Positions 15,307 to 22,152 of a stretch of DNA of 29,048 nucleotides are shown piece after piece (position 1 is the stretch's first letter; each line of letters opens with the position of its first letter). Location of the stretch: NCBI GenBank assembly GCA_905210415.1, contig CAJLWM010000021.1:1-29048 (forward strand), in the 5' to 3' direction. The translations under genes were made by a program, and so were the position numbers. Source of the DNA: an uncultured Prevotellaceae bacterium. GTDB lineage: Bacteria > Bacteroidota > Bacteroidia > Bacteroidales > Muribaculaceae. The notes beneath the pieces were generated by a model. It worked only from the letters and a program-made list of their open reading frames with translations, did no database searches and was not told the origin of the DNA.

Positions 15307-16332
15307 TCATTGCTTCACTATCATTTGTCGCAAGTCGTGGCTGAGCCAGTTCTTGATCTCTCCATGCTTGTCCACATAGATGAGCAAGGCGCAGATGTCT
15401 TTGTCGGCCTGTATCATGCGCATGCTTCTTTCGGCACCCATGGCAATGCACGCGGTGGCATAGGCGTCGGCGTCGGCAGTGTTGCTGGCTATAATGGTGG
15501 CGCTAAGCACGTCGCTATTTTCGGGATAGCCTGTTGTTGGATTAATGATGTGTGAGAAAGTCTTGCCATTCATCTCGCGATAGTTGCGATAATTCCCCGA
15601 AGTGGCAAGTCCTTTGTTGGTGAGTCGTAGCACGATAGCCGATTCGTGTATCACGCTATCGTTGCTTTCGATAGGGCGATCGATTGACACATGCCATTCC
15701 TCGCCTTGTGGATTAGCGCCGTGCATGCATATTTCGCCGCCAATCTCAATGATGTAGTTGTCGATGCCGTTGCGCAAAAACATTCTGCCGATTTCGTCGC
15801 AAGCAAAGCCCTTGGCTATGCTGCTAAGGTTGATAATCGTTTGCTTGTGCTGCTTTACTACATTGCCTTTATCGTCGATTTTCACGTTGTTGATGCCCAC
15901 ATATTGCAGCGCTTCATTGATTTGCTCTTTTGTAGGTATTGCGCTTTCTTTTTTTGTGCCAAATCCCCAAAGGTTCACCAGCGGAGCTACAGTAGGGTCG
16001 TAGTATCCCTCTGATTGACGGTTTATGGCGATGCTGCGCGATATGAGGTCGGTGACATAGGGGTGCGGCTTAACCGTAGGGTCGTTGGCATTGATTCGCG
16101 ATATGGTAGATTTCGGGTTGAAAACTGATAGTGTGTTGTCGATGGCGTTGAACACGCGATTGATAGAGTCGGTTATGTCGCAGTTGCCCTTATATGTTAT
16201 ATGGTATTCCGTGGTCCACACCACAGAACTTATGCGAAAATATTTGTCTTCTGGTTTGCTGAAAAAGTAGATGCAGGTGGCGATTAGTGTAGTTATTAAG
16301 ATTGCCACATATTTATATCTGTAAGCTTTCAT
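15307..16332 (-). CDS. apbE: FAD:protein FMN transferase (ApbE)
   Basis: Exported enzyme that attaches FMN from FAD to Thr/Ser of flavoproteins such as NqrB/C and RnfG/D. The 341-residue product has an N-terminal hydrophobic segment (residues 8-25) acting as signal or anchor; a Cys at 20 is preceded by IAT, a poor lipobox. Family motifs: EGYYDPTVAPLVNLWGFG (about residues 106-123), NLSSIAKGFACDEIGR (flavin-site loop), IEIGGEI, ATSGNYRNY, HIINPTTGYP and TADADAYATACIAMG (metal-site region). No flavoprotein target is encoded nearby. It is transcribed divergently from the DJ-1 gene and ends toward repeat copy B. Confidence 0.95.
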   Translation of the reverse strand: MKAYRYKYVAILITTLIATCIYFFSKPEDKYFRISSVVWTTEYHITYKGNCDITDSINRVFNAIDNTLSVFNPKSTISRINANDPTVKPHPYVTDLISRSIAINRQSEGYYDPTVAPLVNLWGFGTKKESAIPTKEQINEALQYVGINNVKIDDKGNVVKQHKQTIINLSSIAKGFACDEIGRMFLRNGIDNYIIEIGGEICMHGANPQGEEWHVSIDRPIESNDSVIHESAIVLRLTNKGLATSGNYRNYREMNGKTFSHIINPTTGYPENSDVLSATIIASNTADADAYATACIAMGAERSMRMIQADKDICALLIYVDKHGEIKNWLSHDLRQMIVKQ

Positions 16333-16359
16333 GTCAGTTCTTGTTTATTATTTGCGATA

Positions 16360-16367
16360 CAAAGATA
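16360..16367 (-). promoter_or_regulatory. apbE promoter box
   Basis: The minus strand reads TATCTTTG at this place, 27 nt before the apbE start. A TTG lies only 15 nt further upstream, shorter than usual. Confidence 0.55.
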
Positions 16368-16447
16368 ATGAAAAAATCTACGCAATAGTTTGTAGGGAGT
16401 GGGCGGTGCTGCAAAAAATCAGTGATTGTGGAAAAGCATTGCGTGTG

Positions 16448-16478
16448 TTGTGCTTTTCCCTCATTTGCACTATCTTTG
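16448..16478 (+). promoter_or_regulatory. Promoter of the DJ-1/PfpI gene
   Basis: TTG (16448-16450), 20-nt spacer, TATCTTTG (16471-16478); predicted leader of only about 15 nt. Confidence 0.75.
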
Positions 16479-16498
16479 AAAACGGAAAACAATAAAAA

Positions 16499-17065
16499 AT
16501 GAGAAAAATGAAGACATCTTACGTATTTTTGGCTGACGGTTTCGAGGAAATCGAAGCATTGACAAGTGTTGATATAATGAGAAGGGCTGGCATGGATGTG
16601 GTTACGGTGTCTATAAACGACACGGTTGCTGTGACTGGCGCGCATGGCATAAAGGTTGAGGCCGACGAGGTGTTTGCCGACGAAAAGAGATACTTGGGTG
16701 CTGAGTGGCTGGTGTTGCCAGGCGGTATGCCGGGCGCAACTAATCTGGCTTCTTATGGCGAACTTACTCAATTGCTGTGTGTACAGAATGAAAATTGTGG
16801 CAAGATTGCTGCTATCTGTGCTTCTCCGGCAGTAGTGCTGGCTCCGTTGGGCTTGCTCAATGGTAAGCGCGGCGTGTGCTATCCGGGATTCGACGACATG
16901 ATGGATGGTTGTGATGTGCAATCTGTTCCGGTGGTTGTCGACGGAAATGTGGTGACTGGCAATGGACCTGCCGCAGCCGGTGCTTTCGCATTGCAAATAG
17001 TGGCTATAAGCATGGGTGAAGATGTTGCAAAAGGCGTTTCTGATGGCATGCTGCTAACGAAATAA
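16499..17065 (+). CDS. DJ-1/PfpI (ThiJ) family protein
   Basis: Cytoplasmic protein of 188 residues of the DJ-1 superfamily. Seen: YVFLADGFEEIEALTSVDIM (residues 8-27) with the conserved Glu near 16-17, VLPGGMPGATNL (72-83), and the nucleophile elbow AAICASPAVVLAPLGLL, with Cys107 as the reactive cysteine. These place it with the YajL/DJ-1 branch, reported as oxidative-stress chaperones or glyoxalase/deglycase-like enzymes; the exact activity is disputed. A second in-frame ATG at 16508 (MKTSYVF) is equally possible as start. It is a single-gene unit with its own promoter and a hairpin terminator. Confidence 0.93.
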   Translation: MRKMKTSYVFLADGFEEIEALTSVDIMRRAGMDVVTVSINDTVAVTGAHGIKVEADEVFADEKRYLGAEWLVLPGGMPGATNLASYGELTQLLCVQNENCGKIAAICASPAVVLAPLGLLNGKRGVCYPGFDDMMDGCDVQSVPVVVDGNVVTGNGPAAAGAFALQIVAISMGEDVAKGVSDGMLLTK

Positions 17066-17084
17066 TCGGGTGGACATATTGTTA

Positions 17085-17151
17085 AAAAAATTGGGGGCTC
17101 TCATCTCGCGACGATAGCCCCTTTTTATTGAATCAACTTCAGTTAGAGTGT
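17085..17151 (-). ncRNA. Candidate small RNA, about 65 nt
   Basis: A promoter-like TTG-N21-TACTTTTG lies on the minus strand (plus 17186-17188 and 17157-17164), with no gene downstream on that strand except the convergent DJ-1 gene. A transcript starting near 17151 would meet the hairpin at 17094-17121 and its T-run and stop near 17085, giving a free-standing RNA of about 65 nt. It may instead be the remnant promoter of a lost gene with a shared terminator. Confidence 0.35.
17093..17126 (+). terminator. DJ-1 gene terminator (works in both directions)
   Basis: GGGGCT (17094-17099) pairs with AGCCCC (17116-17121), followed by TTTTT. On the other strand the same stem is followed by AATTTTTTT, so it can stop transcripts from either side. 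Confidence 0.85.
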
Positions 17152-17156
17152 TAATG

Positions 17157-17188
17157 CAAAAGTAGTCATTATTTTATAAATATGCCAA
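17157..17188 (-). promoter_or_regulatory. Minus-strand promoter without a gene
   Basis: TTG (plus 17186-17188), 21-nt spacer, TACTTTTG (plus 17157-17164). It points at the terminator of the DJ-1 gene. Confidence 0.5.
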
Positions 17189-17283
17189 CTTTTTGTAGGA
17201 ATTTTTCTCTTTTCCGAGTTTTAGATATAAAATGTAGAAAAAAAGGAGAATTATTGTATTGCGCTATGATGAGAAAAGGTATT

Positions 17284-17473
17284 ATCCCAAATCGGTCGTT
17301 AGGTCGTAAATGTGGTGATTTTTCTACTGCTTGGAGCCTTTCGGTTTATATAAGGCTTCTTTAGTATGTTTTTAATTCGTAGCAATAGCGTGCTATTCCT
17401 CATTAAAAATCAATCAAAATCTGCACTTCTAAAATTCCGAAATTCATCCTATTCCTAATGTCCGAACTGGGAT
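17284..17473 (+). repeat. Copy C of the ~190-bp 3'-end repeat (complete)
   Basis: Left end ATCCCAAATCGGTCGTTAGG (17284-17303), right end CCTAATGTCCGAACTGGGAT (17454-17473). Stem GCCTT/AAGGC lies at 17336-17340 and 17352-17356, and hairpin AATAG-CGTG-CTATT at 17384-17397. It is the one copy not close to a stop codon: it lies 218 nt after the DJ-1 stop and beyond the terminator, in the 585-nt gap before the DUF349 gene. The remainder of that gap is AT-rich and shows no gene. Confidence 0.85.
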
Positions 17474-17579
17474 TATGGGAAATCTCTCGTCAATGTTGCA
17501 AAAATTGGAAAAACTGGTAAAAAATGGGATATTTTTTTCAAAAATCATTGAAAAGTGATAAAGTAAAGAAAAAAATGTG

Positions 17580-17587
17580 TATATTTG
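17580..17587 (+). promoter_or_regulatory. Promoter candidate for the DUF349 gene
   Basis: TATATTTG fits TAnnTTTG and is 63 nt before the ATG; no good -33 box. Confidence 0.4.
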
Positions 17588-17650
17588 GACTCTAAAGTGT
17601 TGTCAGCGTGTGCTGAAAATGCTATTTGCTAATTTTTTAAAACTTACTTT

Positions 17651-19510
17651 ATGGAATTGCGTAATGAAGCATTGGAGCCTAACGAAGAATTAGGCAAGGA
17701 TGCAACCTTGAACACAGAGCCTGCCGAAAAAGAAGTAGTGGTGAGTGCAGAGCCAGTAGATGATACCACAGAAACTATCGAAGATGCCGAAGACGTTTCG
17801 ACTGTCGACTATTTGTCGATGACCAAAGCGGAATTGGTGTCAGCCCTTGAAGCGCTGCTTGAAAAGCCTATTGAAGACATCAAGCGCGAAGAGGGTCACA
17901 TCAAACAAGCCTTCTATACAATCAGAAAGGCAGAATTGGAAAAAGAGAAGGAAGCATTCCTTGCAAAGGGCAACGAAGAGGCAGCTTTCGCTCCAATGCC
18001 TGACGAAGATGAACAAAAGGTGAAGGACTTGCTAAATCAGATTAAAGAGAAGCGTGCTGCGTTTAATGCTGCGATTGAGCAGGAACGCGCTGCAAATCTT
18101 GAAAGAAAACAGGCCATCATTGATGAGATTAAGAAGATTAGTGAAGACGCTGACAATGTGAACAAGCAATACGCACACGTTCAAGAACTACGTCATGAAT
18201 TCCAGCAGATAGGTGATGTCCCTGCCATCAATTCTACTGATATATGGAAGACTTATCAGGCTGCTGTAGAGTCGTTCTACGATATGTTGAAGGTCAACAA
18301 GGAATTGCGTGACTACGACTTTAAGAAGAACCTTGAATTGAAACAGGCGCTTTGCGATGAGGCTGAAAAGTTGAGCGAAAACGAGAATGTGGTGGAAGCA
18401 TTCCGCGCTCTGCAAGCGCTTCACGACAAGTGGCGCGAAATCGGACCTGTTGCAAAGGAACTCCGCGAAGGCCTTTGGACTAAATTCAAGGAGGCTTCGG
18501 CTGTTGTGAACAAACGTCACCAAGCATTCTTTGAGCAACGCAAAAAACGTGAGAAAGAAAACGAGGACGCAAAGACCGCTTTGTGTGAAAAGATAGAAGG
18601 TATCGACACTGCAGCATTTAAGACTTATGTTGCATGGGACGATGCTACAAAGCAAATCATAGAGTTGCAAAACGAGTGGAAGAAACTAGGATTTGCTGCC
18701 CGTAAGGTAAACAACGCATTGTTTGCGCGCTTCCGTGCAAAGTGCGACGAGTTCTTCGGACAAAAGGCTGCATTCTTCAAGCAAATGAAGGAGCAAATGG
18801 CTTCAAACCTTGCAAAGAAGGTGGCATTGTGCGAGAAGGCTGAAGCCTTGAAGGATTCTACCGACTGGAAGGCTACTTCTGAGGCTTTGGTGGCATTGCA
18901 GAAGGAGTGGAAGACTGTTGGTCCTGTTGTGAAGAAGCAAAGCGACGCGGTGTGGAAACGCTTCGTGGGTGCATGCGATTACTTCTTTGAACAAAAGAAC
19001 AAGCTTTCTGTGAATGTTCGTCAAGAAGAACGCAACAACCTGAAGGCTAAGAAGGGCATTATCGCTGCCATCAACGAGCAATTGGCTTCGGAGAACGAAG
19101 AAGAGGCAATCAAGAAGATTCGCGAATTGATGAAGCAATGGCAAGAAGTAGGCCATGTGCCATTCAAGGAGAAGGACAAGGTGTATGCTGAGTATAAGAA
19201 GGCAATTGATGCTGCGTTTGCAAAATTTGATATGAAAGCAAGCCGTGCTGGCATGGCAAACTTTGAGAACGCCATCAACAACATGACCGATAATGATAAG
19301 GTTTATCGTGAACGTGAACGCCTGGTGAGAACATACGAGCAAAGCGTGAGCGAATTGAAGACTATTGAGAACAATCTCGGTTTCTTCAATGCTCAAAGCA
19401 AGTCGGGTAACACTATGCTCAAGGAAATGGAACGTAAGATCGCAAGACTCAAAGATGATATAGCCGTTCTTGAGAAGAAAATCAAGATGGTTGACGAAAA
19501 GCTCGGCTAA
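17651..19510 (+). CDS. DUF349 repeat protein, coiled-coil rich
   Basis: Cytoplasmic 619-residue protein built of DUF349 repeats. An acidic, probably disordered N-terminus (residues 1-52) precedes a helical region, then five repeats with the hallmark W/F..IG.V...W..F: QQIGDVPAINSTDIWKTY (about 185-202), WREIGPVAKELREGLWTKF, WKKLGFAARKVNNALFARF, WKTVGPVVKKQSDAVWKRF and WQEVGHVPFKEKDKVYAEY; the last 80 residues are coiled coil. Lys/Glu content is very high and there is no signal peptide. The molecular role of DUF349 is not established. It is a single-gene unit with a leader of about 60 nt. The stop codon is followed immediately by a fragment of the 3'-end repeat and then a hairpin terminator. 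Confidence 0.92.
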   Translation: MELRNEALEPNEELGKDATLNTEPAEKEVVVSAEPVDDTTETIEDAEDVSTVDYLSMTKAELVSALEALLEKPIEDIKREEGHIKQAFYTIRKAELEKEKEAFLAKGNEEAAFAPMPDEDEQKVKDLLNQIKEKRAAFNAAIEQERAANLERKQAIIDEIKKISEDADNVNKQYAHVQELRHEFQQIGDVPAINSTDIWKTYQAAVESFYDMLKVNKELRDYDFKKNLELKQALCDEAEKLSENENVVEAFRALQALHDKWREIGPVAKELREGLWTKFKEASAVVNKRHQAFFEQRKKREKENEDAKTALCEKIEGIDTAAFKTYVAWDDATKQIIELQNEWKKLGFAARKVNNALFARFRAKCDEFFGQKAAFFKQMKEQMASNLAKKVALCEKAEALKDSTDWKATSEALVALQKEWKTVGPVVKKQSDAVWKRFVGACDYFFEQKNKLSVNVRQEERNNLKAKKGIIAAINEQLASENEEEAIKKIRELMKQWQEVGHVPFKEKDKVYAEYKKAIDAAFAKFDMKASRAGMANFENAINNMTDNDKVYRERERLVRTYEQSVSELKTIENNLGFFNAQSKSGNTMLKEMERKIARLKDDIAVLEKKIKMVDEKLG

Positions 19511-19556
19511 TCTAAAACTCCGAAATACAACCAAGCTCGACTGACCAAATTGGGCT
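19511..19556 (+). repeat. Copy D of the 3'-end repeat (right-end fragment)
   Basis: TCTAAAACTCCGAAAT followed by ACCAAGC and ending GACCAAATTGGGCT matches the last 46 nt of copy A. It begins at the first base after the DUF349 stop codon; the left three quarters are absent, and so is the left inverted repeat. Confidence 0.75.
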
Positions 19557-19581
19557 AAAGATTCTTTGATGAGAATATATT

Positions 19582-19612
19582 TAGACTGCTCCTTGTGGGC
19601 AGTCTATTTTTT
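19582..19612 (+). terminator. DUF349 gene terminator
   Basis: TAGACTGC (19582-19589) and GCAGTCTA (19599-19606) pair over 8 bp and are followed by TTTTTT. Confidence 0.85.
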
Positions 19613-19636
19613 GCACTCAACTGATGCGTAATGCCA

Positions 19637-19682
19637 CGAAAAAAATCTGCCGCATTATCAAGGGGTGATAGTGCGGCAGATT
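19637..19682 (-). terminator. Terminator of glyS-FKBP unit
   Basis: Arms AATCTGCCGCATTATCA (19644-19660) and TGATAGTGCGGCAGATT (19666-19682) form a 17-bp stem with one G-T pair and a 5-nt loop. On the minus strand a T-run follows. Confidence 0.9.
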
Positions 19683-19713
19683 GTTAGTGTGTGATATGTG
19701 TGCAAATAATATC

Positions 19714-20259
19714 TTATTGCGCGTGATATCTGTAGATGTCTTGTAATTTCAATTGGAACACCATGTGGGTGTAAGGAGGAATTGATGATTTTCCTGATTC
19801 TCCGTAGCCTACGTTGTATGGTATGATCACTTTCACCGAGTCGCCAACGTGCATGTTCATCAAAGCGATTGCCCAACCCGACACTACGCCATTCACGCTG
19901 AAGCGGATTACGCTATCGGCAGGGCTTGTGCTGAGGTATGAAGAATCGAAAGGTGTGCCGTCGTAGATGCTACCATGATATTTGGTGTCTACTACAGAAT
20001 TGTAGAGAGGCATCAAATTGTCTTTGGTGTCATTGCGGTCGTTGTAGTAGTGGATGTAAACGACGGCGTTCTTGTCGAAGTTGGCGCTGAGAGACTGGTA
20101 GAACGGTTGTCCATTTTCGTCGGTCTTTGCCAATTCCTTGTCGAGCCATTCGTTTTGCACCTTGCGCCAGTCGGCATATTTCTCCCATGTGGTTTCTTCA
20201 AAGCACGATGTGAGCAACGGCAAAGCGAAGAGAATCAGTAAATACGCAATTTTTCTCAT
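19714..20259 (-). CDS. FKBP-type peptidyl-prolyl isomerase lipoprotein
   Basis: Predicted periplasmic, lipid-anchored prolyl isomerase that speeds folding of exported proteins. The 181-residue product has a lipoprotein signal MRKIAYLLILFALPLLTSC with lipobox LTSC (Cys19). The FKBP domain occupies about residues 85-178: GTPFDSSY, GWAIALMNMHVGDSVKVIIP, the NVGYGESG loop, IPPYTHMVFQLKLQDI at the C-terminus. The region between the lipobox and the FKBP domain is charged and probably a spacer or dimer arm. It lies 17 nt after glyS on the same strand, so it is likely co-transcribed, and it ends at a long hairpin terminator. Confidence 0.9.
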   Translation of the reverse strand: MRKIAYLLILFALPLLTSCFEETTWEKYADWRKVQNEWLDKELAKTDENGQPFYQSLSANFDKNAVVYIHYYNDRNDTKDNLMPLYNSVVDTKYHGSIYDGTPFDSSYLSTSPADSVIRFSVNGVVSGWAIALMNMHVGDSVKVIIPYNVGYGESGKSSIPPYTHMVFQLKLQDIYRYHAQ

Positions 20260-20276
20260 ATATGTGTTTGCGATGA

Positions 20277-21827
20277 TTAAACGAGTTTCTTGAGCAGTTC
20301 CTTGAAGCTTACTTCGCTATCGATGATACTGAGAAGGTCGGCGATAGCCACACGTTCTTGCTCCATAGAGTCGCGGTGACGAATAGTGACAGTGTTGTCT
20401 TCAAGAGTCTGGTGGTCAACGGTGATACAGAATGGAGTACCGATGGCATCCTGACGACGATAGCGCTTACCGATAGAGTCTTTTTCGTCGTAGTGGCAAG
20501 CGTATTCAAACTTGATCATGTTCATGATTTCGCGAGCCTTTTCTGGAAGCCCGTCTTTGCGAACGAGAGGCATCACGCAAGCCTTAACAGGAGCGAGTTG
20601 CTTAGGCAAGTGGAGCACTGTGCGTGTTTCGCCGTTTTCGAGAGCTTCTTCCTCATAAGCAGAGCAGAGGATTGACAAGAACATACGGTCAACACCGATA
20701 GATGTCTCGATTACGTAAGGAACGTAGGATTGGTTGAGTTCTGGGTCGAAGTATTGAATCTTCTTGCCAGAGAACTTCTCGTGTTGGCTAAGGTCGAAGT
20801 TTGTGCGAGAGTGGATACCTTCAACTTCCTTGAAACCGAAAGGCATACGGAACTCGATGTCGGTAGCAGCGTTGGCGTAGTGAGCGAGTTTGTCGTGATC
20901 GTGGAAACGATATTTTTCATCACCCATGCCAAGGGCCTTGTGCCACTTGATGCGAGTTTCTTTCCAACGCTTAAACCATTCGAGTTCTTCACCAGGGCGT
21001 ACGAAGAATTGCATTTCCATTTGCTCGAATTCGCGCATACGGAAGATGAATTGGCGTGCAACGATTTCGTTGCGGAAAGCCTTACCGATTTGAGCGATAC
21101 CGAAAGGAATGCGCATACGGCCAGTCTTCTGCACATTGAGGAAGTTAACGAAGATACCTTGAGCTGTTTCAGGACGGAGGTATACTGTCATCGAACCATC
21201 GGCTGTGCTACCCATTTCGGTCTTGAACATAAGGTTGAATTGACGAACGTCAGTCCAGTTCTTAGTGCCGGAGATAGGGCAAACGATGCCGTAGTCGAGA
21301 ATGATTTGCTTGAGCTCTGCGAGGTTGTTTGCTTCCATTGCTTCCTTGTAACGACGGTGCAACTCGTCGCGCTTTTGAGCATGCTCAAGCACGCGAGGGT
21401 TGGTGGTGCGATAAAGGTCGGCATCAAACGATTCACCGAAACGCTTAGCGGCTTTTGCCACTTCTTTCTCTATTTTATCGTCGAATTTTGCTATTTCGTC
21501 TTCAATAAGCACATCGGCACGATATCTCTTCTTAGAGTCGCGGTTGTCGATTAGAGGGTCGTTGAATGCGTCGACGTGTCCTGATGCTTTCCATATGGTA
21601 GGGTGCATAAAAATTGCAGAGTCGATACCAACGATGTTTTCGTGGAGCAGTGTCATTGCTGACCACCAATAGCGCTTGATATTGTTTTTCAACTCTACAC
21701 CGTTTTGACCGTAGTCATACACGGCTCCTAAACCATCGTAGATTTCGCTTGATGGAAACACGAATCCGTATTCTTTTGCGTGTGAAACAATCTTTTTAAG
21801 GGTTTCTTCTTGCTTAACTTGTGCCAT
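20277..21827 (-). CDS. glyS: Glycyl-tRNA synthetase (class II, single-chain type)
   Basis: Charges tRNA-Gly with glycine in the cytoplasm. The 516-residue protein is of the dimeric single-chain (eukaryote/archaea-like) type, not the alpha2beta2 GlyQ/GlyS type. Seen: KIVSHAKEYGFVFPSSEIYDGL near the N-terminus (split here as residues 11-32), YLRPETAQGIFVNF, motif 2 as FRNEIVARQFIFRMREFEQM, and motif 3 as ETSIGVDRMFLSIL, then the anticodon-binding domain from QLAPVKACVMPLV. The start is ATG at 21825-21827. A short 14-codon frame in the leader overlaps this start. The FKBP lipoprotein gene follows at 17 nt. Confidence 0.97.
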   Translation of the reverse strand: MAQVKQEETLKKIVSHAKEYGFVFPSSEIYDGLGAVYDYGQNGVELKNNIKRYWWSAMTLLHENIVGIDSAIFMHPTIWKASGHVDAFNDPLIDNRDSKKRYRADVLIEDEIAKFDDKIEKEVAKAAKRFGESFDADLYRTTNPRVLEHAQKRDELHRRYKEAMEANNLAELKQIILDYGIVCPISGTKNWTDVRQFNLMFKTEMGSTADGSMTVYLRPETAQGIFVNFLNVQKTGRMRIPFGIAQIGKAFRNEIVARQFIFRMREFEQMEMQFFVRPGEELEWFKRWKETRIKWHKALGMGDEKYRFHDHDKLAHYANAATDIEFRMPFGFKEVEGIHSRTNFDLSQHEKFSGKKIQYFDPELNQSYVPYVIETSIGVDRMFLSILCSAYEEEALENGETRTVLHLPKQLAPVKACVMPLVRKDGLPEKAREIMNMIKFEYACHYDEKDSIGKRYRRQDAIGTPFCITVDHQTLEDNTVTIRHRDSMEQERVAIADLLSIIDSEVSFKELLKKLV

Positions 21828-21858
21828 TTTTTATTAATTCAATTGCGTTAGACTCCAT
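21814..21858 (-). CDS. Possible leader peptide overlapping glyS start (14 codons)
   Basis: On the minus strand ATG at plus 21856-21858 opens the frame MESNAIELIKNGTS, which ends at TAA at 21814-21816, so it overlaps the first codons of glyS in a different frame. Its ATG sits in one arm of a 6-bp hairpin (CTCCAT/ATGGAG). It may be chance; there is no glycine run as expected for attenuation. Confidence 0.2.
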   Translation of the reverse strand: MESNAIELIKNGTS

Positions 21859-22152
21859 TATGTATGGAGAAAGAATATAATTAGTGTGCAAAGTAAGCGA
21901 AAATGTGTGATTATGGCAACTTTTTAACAAAGTTTCTAATAGTTGGGTGGTTACAAAAAGTTGTGGAAATCGCTGGAATATGGGTCTTTTTGTGAAAATT
22001 GGCGGTTTTTTAGTCGGCACGGAAAGATAAGTTTGCCGATATGGGCGTTTTTTTGTAATTTTATAGCAAATTAGCGGCATTGTGGCTATGCAAAGAAGCA
22101 TAGCTTGTGCCGTAAAAATGAAGGATATAGAGAAAAAGATGTACATTCAACA
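21828..22152. promoter_or_regulatory. Divergent control region of glyS and parC
   Basis: This 325-nt stretch holds, for glyS on the minus strand, a near-consensus box TTACTTTG (plus 21889-21896) and a leader hairpin CTCCAT/ATGGAG (21853-21869). For parC on the plus strand it holds TTTG (22032-22035), a 20-nt spacer and TAATTTTA (22056-22063). The middle part, 21900-22030, is AT-rich with nothing I can name. Confidence 0.5.

Noticed and set aside
21828..21900. T-box riboswitch upstream of glyS
   Set aside because: The leader is short, lacks the T-box consensus and antiterminator, and no terminator hairpin precedes the start codon.
22105..22152. TTG start extending parC by 16 residues
   Set aside because: No conserved sequence in the extension; ATG at 22153 gives a normal acidic N-terminus.
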